This document shows, piece after piece, positions 1 through 5,227 of a stretch of DNA of 6,101 nucleotides (position 1 is its first letter; every line of letters starts with the position of its first letter). Below the pieces are notes generated by a model, which was not told the DNA's origin, searched no databases, and saw only the letters and a program-made list of their open reading frames with translations. Made by a program: the position numbers and the translations under genes. The stretch is from an uncultured Pseudomonadota bacterium (GTDB lineage Bacteria; Pseudomonadota; Gammaproteobacteria; Burkholderiales; SG8-39). The DNA is taken from positions 1 to 6,101 of the forward strand of contig CAIPGJ010000946.1 in NCBI GenBank assembly GCA_903864555.1, written 5' to 3'.

Positions 1-292
1 GCACCGTGAAGTAGGCCAGCGGCAGCGCGATCAGCGAGGACATCAGCACCGTCATCAGCGCCACGTACAGGCTGTTCCAGAACGCCTCGCGCATCAGCGA
101 GAGTTCGAAGAAGGAGGCGAAGTGCGCCAGCGTCAGCGAGCCGTCGGCATTGCTGAAGGCGATGTAGACCACCGACAGCACCGGCAGCACCAGGAAGGCC
201 AGCAGGAAGCCCGCGATCGCAACGGCGACCGCGGTGGGTACGGGGGGGAAGTGCCGGCTGCCCAGGCCGCTCAATCCGCTCAATCCAATCAA
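1..292 (-). CDS. ABC transporter permease, N-terminal part (cut by window edge)
   Basis: Inner-membrane permease of an ABC importer; only the first 97 codons are visible. A long hydrophobic segment at about residues 21-45 is the first membrane helix, ending in VVYIAFSNADGSLTLAHF. A second starts near residue 72 (FWNSLYVALMTVLMSSLIAL) and leads into the start of the binding-protein-dependent permease domain. The order, short N-terminus, helix, soluble stretch with an 'F..N.L' entry, is usual in iron/thiamine/phosphonate-type permeases that pair with COG1840 binding proteins. The gene follows the binding-protein gene after about 76 bp on the same strand, so the two are probably co-transcribed. 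The start is uncertain. An in-frame TGA lies just upstream (around 299-301), there is no ATG near the N-terminus, and TTG codons at 292, 283 and 274 are the available starts, none with a good Shine-Dalgarno. A shift at the G7 run (242-248) would instead open an upstream frame. Family is well supported; substrate is unknown. Confidence 0.85.
   Translation of the reverse strand, partial: MIGLSGLSGLGSRHFPPVPTAVAVAIAGFLLAFLVLPVLSVVYIAFSNADGSLTLAHFASFFELSLMREAFWNSLYVALMTVLMSSLIALPLAYFTV
267..284. repeat. 9-bp direct tandem repeat, two copies
   Basis: The unit CCGCTCAAT occurs twice back to back (267-275 and 276-284), followed by the partial unit CCAATC. It lies at the predicted N-terminus of the ABC permease on the minus strand, where it would encode a repeated Gly-Leu-Ser. 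Two of the candidate TTG start codons (283, 274) are repeat copies of each other. It is short and may be chance or slippage. Confidence 0.5.
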
Positions 293-368
293 GGCCGTTC
301 AGCCCCGGCGTACTGGCGGATGGCACATCGCACTGCAGGTGCTGCGGCCGTGCGGGATGGCGGTAGCC

Positions 369-1709
369 TTACTTCGCAAGGGCGGCTGCCTGGCGGGCGA
401 GGTCGGCCGCGCGCGCGTAGTTCTTGCGTGCATCGCTGGACCAGTGCTCCTCCAGCGCGGTGACGCGCTTGGTGGTCTCGGCGTCCTTCTTGGTGCTGCG
501 GAACACGGCGAGGAACTCCTTCTCCTTCACGCGCTCGTCGCTCACCAGCGGGGTGAAGGCCAGCTCACGTGCCTCGGCCAGCAGCTTCTGGCCCTGCGCA
601 TTGGGTTTGGCGGCGAGCTTTGCCGTGGCTTCATGGATGGCCTTGGTGGCCGCCGTCAGTTCCTTGTGGCGGAAGGTGATGGTCTGGTCGAACAGCGCCG
701 AGACCACGTAGTAGCGCGATTCGGCGAGGTCCGAATCGAAGTTCACCTTGGCCTTGATCTTGCCGCCATAGGGATTGGGGTAGCCGGCGGGGGCTTTCTT
801 GTAGGTTTCCGGCAGCACCGGCAGGCGGCTGACCTTCGGGTCGAGCAGCAGCAGCTGGCCTTCTTCCGACAGCGACCAGGCGATGAAGCGCCGGCCCATG
901 TCGGCATTCTTCGCCCCGTTGATGAGGCCGATGTTGGCCGGCACGATGGCGGTCACACCGGGATAGATGAATTCCACCGGGAAGCCCGAGTTCTTGGCCG
1001 CCAGGCCGAAGAAATCGATCACCAGGCCCACGCCGTACTGGCCGTTGGACACGCCATCGGGCACGCCGAAGCTGCGCTCGGTGATGGCGGCGGCGTTGCC
1101 GGAGATCTGCAGCAACTGGCTCCAGCCCTTCGACCAGCCTTCACCCTGCAGGATGGTTTCCACGGTCAGGTGCGTGGTGCCCGAGCGCGAGGGCGAGGAC
1201 GTCGCCACATGGCTGAAGTACACCGGCTTCACCAGATCCGCCCACTCCTTCGGTTCGGGGACCTTGTTGGCCTTCATGTAGCGGGTGTTCCACATCAGCC
1301 CGTAACCGGCCAGCGCCTGGCCGCGGTAAAAGCCTTGCGGATCGTTGATGGGATAGTTGCCGATCTTGTCGGGGATGCCCTTCACGCCCGGGTCGTATTT
1401 GGTGAGCAGGCCGTCCTTGGCCAGCACTTCGAAGGCGTCTGGCGCCGAGGCCCAGAACACGTCAGGGCGGTTGCCCATGCCGGTCTCGCGCACATAGGCC
1501 ACGCCGGCGGGCGTGCCCTTGTTGAGGATTTCCACCTTGCTGCCGGGGAACCTCGCCTCGAAAGCTTTCTTGTAGACGTCGGTCAGTTCCTTGGGGAAGG
1601 AGGTGAGCACGGTGACCTGCTGGGCCTGCAGGGCGCCGCTGGCGATGAGGCCCAGGCCGAGGGCGATACCGGTCAGCGCCTGGCGTAGCAGATGGGGCAG
1701 GGGGAACAT
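369..1709 (-). CDS. Periplasmic solute-binding protein of an ABC importer (COG1840/AfuA-PgtC-like)
   Basis: A 446-residue periplasmic receptor that would capture a small solute and hand it to the downstream permease. The signal peptide covers residues 1-29 (Arg9, hydrophobic core 11-27, cleavage after ALQA). The mature part begins with the first beta strand (VTVLTSFPKE). It has family features such as RPDVFWASAPDAFE (81-94), SPSRSGTTHLTVETILQGEGW (172-192), PGVTAIVPANIGLINGAKN (250-268) and a 'RFIAWSLSEEGQ' helix (274-285). After residue about 325 there is an extra, mostly helical, Lys/Ala/Glu-rich tail of about 120 residues, making the protein longer than the roughly 340 residues of FbpA-type proteins. 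I see no FbpA-like twin tyrosine in the core lobe; the only Tyr-Tyr (333-334) is in the tail, so iron is not supported as substrate. The ATG at 1709 was chosen over an in-frame ATG at 1952 because it has GAGGAG six bases upstream and directly begins the signal peptide. The substrate could be an organic acid, phosphonate or phosphoglycerate-like compound; this is inference. Confidence 0.9.
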   Translation of the reverse strand: MFPLPHLLRQALTGIALGLGLIASGALQAQQVTVLTSFPKELTDVYKKAFEARFPGSKVEILNKGTPAGVAYVRETGMGNRPDVFWASAPDAFEVLAKDGLLTKYDPGVKGIPDKIGNYPINDPQGFYRGQALAGYGLMWNTRYMKANKVPEPKEWADLVKPVYFSHVATSSPSRSGTTHLTVETILQGEGWSKGWSQLLQISGNAAAITERSFGVPDGVSNGQYGVGLVIDFFGLAAKNSGFPVEFIYPGVTAIVPANIGLINGAKNADMGRRFIAWSLSEEGQLLLLDPKVSRLPVLPETYKKAPAGYPNPYGGKIKAKVNFDSDLAESRYYVVSALFDQTITFRHKELTAATKAIHEATAKLAAKPNAQGQKLLAEARELAFTPLVSDERVKEKEFLAVFRSTKKDAETTKRVTALEEHWSSDARKNYARAADLARQAAALAK

Positions 1710-1715
1710 GGTTTT

Positions 1716-1721
1716 CTCCTC
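1716..1721 (-). promoter_or_regulatory. Ribosome binding site deciding the start of the solute-binding protein
   Basis: On the minus strand GAGGAG sits six bases before the ATG at 1709. It is a near-perfect Shine-Dalgarno and fixes the start there; the reading frame stays open another 81 codons upstream but that extension lacks protein-like sequence and would bury the signal peptide. Confidence 0.85.
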
Positions 1722-1952
1722 AGGGGCGGGCGGCCTGGATGACCGCCTCGTGATGGACCGCTTGTTCTGTGCTGCGGGCAAAAGAGTATTGCAGGGCAAT
1801 GAATAACACAAGCTGCACAGGCGCGGGTTTGATCCGGCGCAAGGTGGGGTGGTGGCGGGGTATTCCGCGGCCAGCAAAGCAGCCTGATGCACATCCCATC
1901 CGTAACACGGTGAGCCGGCCGGATTCATCGCTGCCCCGAAATGAATGATCAC

Positions 1953-1981
1953 ATTATCTGTTTAGGCCCAATAACTAAAAA
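1953..1981 (-). promoter_or_regulatory. Possible sigma70-type promoter for the ABC operon
   Basis: On the minus strand a GATAAT hexamer (1953-1958; five of six match to the -10 consensus) lies 17 bases from TTTTTA (1976-1981; only three of six match to the -35 consensus). It is inside the AT-rich part of the gap and points toward the binding-protein gene. The implied leader would be about 235 nt. The -35 is weak, so an activator or another promoter is possible. Confidence 0.3.
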
Positions 1982-2006
1982 GTGGGTAATACAGAATCGA
2001 TAACAA

Positions 2007-3164
2007 TTACATCTTCGTCTTCTGCCCCCACCTTCCGCGATACACCCAGCCCCCTGCGAGCATGGCTACGCCGACGATCCAGAAAATGGCCTGCACGCCG
2101 ACGAAGGAGGCGAGTACCCCGGCGATCAGCGGCAGCACGAACTGGGCGGCCATGCCCAGGGACATGCGCAGGCCCATGGCCTCGCTGTAGCGTTCCCGGG
2201 GGGCGTTCTCGAACAGCGCGGTCTGCGCCATGGGCGCGGCGAAGGACTGGCAGGCGCCCATGAGGAAGGCGCACACGATGAGCAGCCACACCTGGCTCAC
2301 CAGGCCGTAGATGATGCAGACCCCGGCGGTGAGCGCGAGCGACAGCAGCATGGCCTGCCAGGGGGTGAAGGCGCGCGCCACGGGCCCCGCGAACAGCCGC
2401 ATGACGAACACCGCCGCCGAGTAGGTGGCGATGATGATGCCGATGCTGGAGGCGGAGATGCCGAGTGACTTGCCGTACACCGGGGTCATGACGAGGAAGA
2501 TGTCCCAGGCGAGCATGAAGTACACACCCATGAGGTAGACCGGGAACATGCCTGGATGAAACAGCAGCTCGGTGGGCCGGCCGCGTTTGGTCCCCGCCTT
2601 CGGTTGTGCGGGCAGCGTGTCCTGCCCGGGCAAGCGGCCCAGCAGCACCAGCGGCAGCGACAGCAGCGGCAGTGCGGTCATGATCAGCGCCGCGGCGCGA
2701 AAGCCGAGGTGGTCGATGGCAAAGCCTGCGGTCAGGGGGCCCAGGGTGTTGGCCGCCGAGGTGCCCAGGCCCAGCCAGGTGAAATTGATGGGGCGCTGCG
2801 CCGCGTCGCCATGGCGGCCGGCCAGCGCGGTGCAGATGATGTTGAGCGCGATGTAGGAGGCGCCCACCACCGCGCCGGTGACCATTAGCGCCGCGGTGTC
2901 TTGCCACAGCGCGCAGATGAGCAGGCCCGCCGAGGACATCACGATGTACAGGATGAGCGGCTTGCGCGCGCGGTGCCGGTCGGCCATGCGGCCCAGCGGC
3001 ACCGAACCCACCATGGGCACCACGGCGAACAGACCCACCAGCAGGCCCACCATGGTGGGCGAGGCCCCGAGGAACACCGCATACAGCGCCACCAGCACCC
3101 GCCCGCCGGAAAACGCGGAGTGGTTGAGGAAGTTGAAGGCGGTGAGGTAGTGGATGGGTTTCAT
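2007..3164 (-). CDS. Major facilitator superfamily (MFS) transporter
   Basis: A complete inner-membrane secondary carrier of 385 residues, close to the usual 12-helix MFS length. The protein is hydrophobic throughout. The loop between helices 2 and 3 holds motif A in the form GRMADRHRARKPL (58-70), with the conserved Gly, Asp, Arg and basic residues. A charged cytoplasmic linker (GQDTLPAQPKAGTKRGRP) separates the two six-helix halves. The C-terminus is basic (GRWGQKTKM). The ATG at 3164 (MKPIHYLTAF) was preferred because MFS proteins of this kind begin shortly before helix 1; an in-frame ATG at 3185 adds seven residues, and neither start has a good Shine-Dalgarno. It is divergent from the SDR gene and about 60% identical to the second MFS gene at the right edge. 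Substrate is unknown: import of an organic acid or efflux of a drug or metabolite are both possible. Confidence 0.9.
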   Translation of the reverse strand: MKPIHYLTAFNFLNHSAFSGGRVLVALYAVFLGASPTMVGLLVGLFAVVPMVGSVPLGRMADRHRARKPLILYIVMSSAGLLICALWQDTAALMVTGAVVGASYIALNIICTALAGRHGDAAQRPINFTWLGLGTSAANTLGPLTAGFAIDHLGFRAAALIMTALPLLSLPLVLLGRLPGQDTLPAQPKAGTKRGRPTELLFHPGMFPVYLMGVYFMLAWDIFLVMTPVYGKSLGISASSIGIIIATYSAAVFVMRLFAGPVARAFTPWQAMLLSLALTAGVCIIYGLVSQVWLLIVCAFLMGACQSFAAPMAQTALFENAPRERYSEAMGLRMSLGMAAQFVLPLIAGVLASFVGVQAIFWIVGVAMLAGGWVYRGRWGQKTKM

Positions 3165-3202
3165 GGCGGAACAGCGGACCGGCATTGCATGGCAAGGCCC
3201 GC

Positions 3203-3208
3203 ATTATC
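3203..3208 (-). promoter_or_regulatory. Possible -10 element for the MFS gene
   Basis: GATAAT on the minus strand matches five of six bases of the -10 consensus and would place the transcript start about 30 bases before the ATG at 3164. The position 17 bases upstream has no recognisable -35; it falls inside the inverted repeat at 3223-3241. This would fit a regulated promoter, but a chance match is possible. Confidence 0.25.
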
Positions 3209-3222
3209 GCCTCTGGCGGAAT

Positions 3223-3241
3223 TTCCCCGGAGATCGGGGAA
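3223..3241. promoter_or_regulatory. Inverted repeat, candidate operator in the divergent promoter region
   Basis: The arms TTCCCCG (3223-3229) and CGGGGAA (3235-3241) are perfectly complementary with a 5-base spacer, giving a 19-bp palindrome. It lies between the divergent MFS and SDR genes, close upstream of the MFS start and overlapping where its -35 would be. Placement and symmetry suggest a binding site for a dimeric regulator. No regulator gene is in the window, and I cannot assign a family. It has no T-run and is not placed as a terminator. Confidence 0.4.
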
Positions 3242-3372
3242 CAACCATTGCACAGGGGCTGACATTGTGGCGCTTGAATCCCCGTCCTCCGGTGGTGGCC
3301 TTAAACTGGAGGTGGCCCGGATGGGCGAAGACCGCGGCCACGCATCCCATCACAAGAATCCGCAACCGCAAC

Positions 3373-3381
3373 AGGAGGAGG
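3373..3381 (+). promoter_or_regulatory. Ribosome binding site of the SDR gene
   Basis: AGGAGGAGG ends four bases before the ATG at 3386; the first AGGAGG is seven bases away. It is one of the strongest Shine-Dalgarno sequences in the window and supports this start and efficient translation. Confidence 0.85.
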
Positions 3382-3385
3382 CAAC

Positions 3386-4147
3386 ATGGATCTGCAATTG
3401 TCGGACAAGACCGCGCTGGTGACAGGCGCGAGCATCGGCATCGGTCATGCCATCGCGCGGGCACTGGCTGCCGAAGGCGTTCAGCTATGCATCATGGCGC
3501 GGCGCCGCCCGCTGCTGGAGGAACTGTCTGCGAAGATCGTCGCGGCGGGCGGCAAGAAGCCGGTAATCGCGCAGTTCGACATCATGGAAGATGGCGCGGC
3601 CGAACGTCTGTCGAAATTCGCCATCGAGGCGCTCGGCCGGGTCGACATCCTGGTCAACAGTGCCGGCGGCAGTCGTCCGGCGATCAAGATGAGTGCGCCT
3701 GAAGCCGAATGGGAAGAGGTCATGCTGCTCAATTTCGTGCGCCTGCGCCAGCTTACCCACGCACTCGCGCCGCAGATGATGGCCAATGGCTTTGGCCGCA
3801 TCATCCACATCACCGGCAAGTCCGAGCCCTCGCTGGGCGGGCTGGTGGCGGCCACGCCTGCCAAGGCGGCGATTCATGGCTGGTCCAAGGCACTGTCGCG
3901 CGATGTTGGCCGCCAGGGGGTCACCGTGAACTGCCTTGCGCCGGGCCACATCATGAGCGAGCAGATTCGCCGCAAGTACACCAAGGAATTCATGGCGGCG
4001 CAGAACGAGACCGAGAGCGCCGTCGGTCGCTACGGCGAACCGGAGGAGCTGGCCTGCCTCGCCACCTTTCTTGCATCACCCGTGGCGGGCTACATCACCG
4101 GAACGGTGATCCCGGTGGATGGGGGGCTGAAGCGCTACGCATTCTGA
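3386..4147 (+). CDS. Short-chain dehydrogenase/reductase (SDR), atypical active site
   Basis: A 253-residue cytoplasmic protein of classical SDR length and fold, of the type often labelled 3-oxoacyl-ACP reductase. The N-terminal Rossmann nucleotide site is TGASIGIG (13-20); the basic ARRRP stretch after the second strand (38-42) hints at NADP(H). Asp65, the NSAGG variant of NNAG (91-95), Asn116, PG (186-187) and the C-terminal VDGG (244-247) are all in place. The catalytic YxxxK motif is not: Lys160 is present within TPAKAA, but the position four residues before it is Ala156. The serine position, 17 before the lysine, is Thr143 in HITGKSEPS. From memory, related Burkholderiales proteins share a similar 'GKSEP' segment, so this looks like a subfamily feature rather than decay. 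The gene is followed by a TctC-like receptor after 57 bp, probably in one transcript. Its reaction and substrate cannot be named. Confidence 0.92.
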   Translation: MDLQLSDKTALVTGASIGIGHAIARALAAEGVQLCIMARRRPLLEELSAKIVAAGGKKPVIAQFDIMEDGAAERLSKFAIEALGRVDILVNSAGGSRPAIKMSAPEAEWEEVMLLNFVRLRQLTHALAPQMMANGFGRIIHITGKSEPSLGGLVAATPAKAAIHGWSKALSRDVGRQGVTVNCLAPGHIMSEQIRRKYTKEFMAAQNETESAVGRYGEPEELACLATFLASPVAGYITGTVIPVDGGLKRYAF

Positions 4148-4193
4148 TTGCAGTTTCTTCCCACGGGTGGCGCCCGAGGCGCTGCGCAAAATT

Positions 4194-4197
4194 GGAG
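4194..4197 (+). promoter_or_regulatory. Ribosome binding site deciding the start of the TctC-like receptor
   Basis: GGAG lies seven bases before the ATG at 4205. It selects this ATG over the in-frame TTG at 4148, which directly abuts the SDR stop codon, has no Shine-Dalgarno and would add 19 residues before the signal peptide. Confidence 0.7.
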
Positions 4198-4204
4198 CGG
4201 AACC

Positions 4205-5203
4205 ATGTGCAAATCACGCGTGTTGCGGTCTGGGGAAGGTGTTGCGGGGATGCTGTTGCTGGGCCTGGGTTTCACCAGCATTGATGTGATGGCCCAGCAG
4301 GCCAGGGTCTGGCCCGTGAAGTCGGTGAGGCTGGTGGTGCCTTTTCCGGCGGGAGGGTCGGTCGATCTCACCGCCCGTGTGGTGGGACAGAACCTGCGCG
4401 CGCGGCTGGGGCAGCCGGTCATCATCGACAACCGGCCCGGCGCCGGCATGATCATCGGCCTCGACCTGGTGGCCAAGGCGCCACCCGATGGTTACCACTG
4501 GGTCATCACCTCCAACGGGGTGACCATCAATCCCAGTGTGTACAAAAAACTGCCCTATGACACCCTGACCGATCTGGCGCCGGTGACGCTGATCTCGACC
4601 ACGCCTTCCATCCTCACCGTGCATCCTTCAGTCCAGGCGCGCACCACCGGTGATCTGGTGAAGCTGGCCAAGGCACGGCCGGGGGAGCTGATGTACTCCT
4701 CATCGGGGGTGGGCAGCGGCAACCATCTTGCCGCGGCCCTCTTCAATTCCATGGCGGGCATCAGCACCACGCATGTGCCCTACAAGGGCTCGGTACCTTC
4801 GTTGCAGGCGGTGGTTTCCGGTGAAGTGCAGTTCCAGTTCGGAAATCCCATTGCCTCGATACCCCTGATCAAGGCGGGCAAGCTGCGTGGTCTGGGCACG
4901 ACGGGTGTGAAGTCCATCATCTCCATGCCGGACCTTCCCCCCGTTGCGGATTCGGGCGTGCCCGGCTACGAGTCCAACCAGTGGTATGGCCTGTTTACCA
5001 CCGGAGGCACACCGCCTGCGATCGTCAAGCAGATCCAGGCCGACGTGGCGCAGGTGATCGCCCTGCCGGAAGTGAAGCAGCCGCTTTTGGCCGAGGGCGC
5101 CGAGATGGTGGGCAACCTGCCCGAGCAGTTCGCCGCGTTTGTGCAAGCGGAGATTGGCAAGTGGGCGAAGATCGTGCAGCTTGCGGGGGTGACCGCAGAG
5201 TAG
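4205..5203 (+). CDS. Tripartite tricarboxylate transporter receptor (Bug/TctC family)
   Basis: A 332-residue periplasmic solute receptor, close to the usual length of 320-330. The signal peptide spans residues 1-30 (Lys3, Arg5, Arg8, hydrophobic core 13-26, cleavage after VMA). The mature protein opens with family hallmarks: WPVKSVRLVVPFPAGGSVD (36-54), the PFPAGG loop that helps hold a carboxylate ligand in Bug proteins, TAR (56-58), then NRPGAG (76-81) and DGY (95-97). Later segments (HVPYKGSVPSLQAVVSGEVQ, GTTGVKS, PGYESNQWYGLF) also match the family. Members bind carboxylates, amino acids, nicotinate or aromatic acids and pass them to TctA/TctB; neither partner is in the window, as is common for the many orphan Bug genes in Burkholderiales. 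It follows the SDR gene closely on the same strand, suggesting a shared substrate or pathway. It ends tail-to-tail, 24 bp from the second MFS gene, with no visible terminator. Ligand unknown. Confidence 0.95.
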   Translation: MCKSRVLRSGEGVAGMLLLGLGFTSIDVMAQQARVWPVKSVRLVVPFPAGGSVDLTARVVGQNLRARLGQPVIIDNRPGAGMIIGLDLVAKAPPDGYHWVITSNGVTINPSVYKKLPYDTLTDLAPVTLISTTPSILTVHPSVQARTTGDLVKLAKARPGELMYSSSGVGSGNHLAAALFNSMAGISTTHVPYKGSVPSLQAVVSGEVQFQFGNPIASIPLIKAGKLRGLGTTGVKSIISMPDLPPVADSGVPGYESNQWYGLFTTGGTPPAIVKQIQADVAQVIALPEVKQPLLAEGAEMVGNLPEQFAAFVQAEIGKWAKIVQLAGVTAE

Positions 5204-5227
5204 GCTCCGGCGGCGAGATCTGATTAT

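Larger units (their letters stand above)
1710..2006. other. Intergenic region between MFS gene and ABC operon
   Basis: A 297-bp gap between the 3' end of the MFS gene and the start of the binding-protein gene, both on the minus strand. The half next to the MFS gene (about 1940-2010) is conspicuously AT-rich against the GC-rich surroundings; the rest (about 1710-1935) is GC-rich and would be a long leader of the ABC mRNA. I see no convincing rho-independent terminator for the MFS gene: there is a T5 run on the minus strand (1977-1981) but no GC-rich hairpin before it. I see no gene, tRNA or known riboswitch here. Confidence 0.6.

Noticed and set aside
330..350. Small hairpin (GCAC...GTGC) between the binding-protein and permease genes
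   Set aside because: The arms are only four bases with no T-run; it is too weak to call a terminator or regulatory structure.
234..1688. Long open frame on the plus strand (484 codons) antisense to the binding-protein gene
   Set aside because: It mirrors the codon periodicity of the real gene in GC-rich DNA. The protein is a low-complexity mix rich in Arg, Gly, His and Ala with no recognisable motif, while the minus-strand frame has a signal peptide and clear family segments.
1710..1952. 81-codon N-terminal extension of the solute-binding protein to an ATG at 1952
   Set aside because: The extension is Pro/Arg/Cys-rich without a domain, has no strong ribosome binding site and would bury a clear signal peptide; GAGGAG before the ATG at 1709 decides the start.
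1975..3204. Open frame on the minus strand (409 codons) overlapping the MFS gene in another frame, with a fair Shine-Dalgarno (AGAGG) before its ATG at 3204
   Set aside because: Its product is Arg/His/Pro/Ala-rich with no membrane helices or motifs, whereas the overlapping frame gives a full MFS protein with motif A and a close paralog in the same window. I cannot exclude that the ATG at 3204 affects initiation, but see no support for a second protein.
4148..4204. TTG start directly after the SDR stop for the TctC-like gene
   Set aside because: No Shine-Dalgarno precedes it, and the ATG at 4205 has GGAG at good spacing and begins a normal signal peptide.
5204..5227. Bidirectional terminator between the convergent TctC-like and MFS genes
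   Set aside because: The 24-bp gap has no GC-rich hairpin followed by a T-run in either direction.
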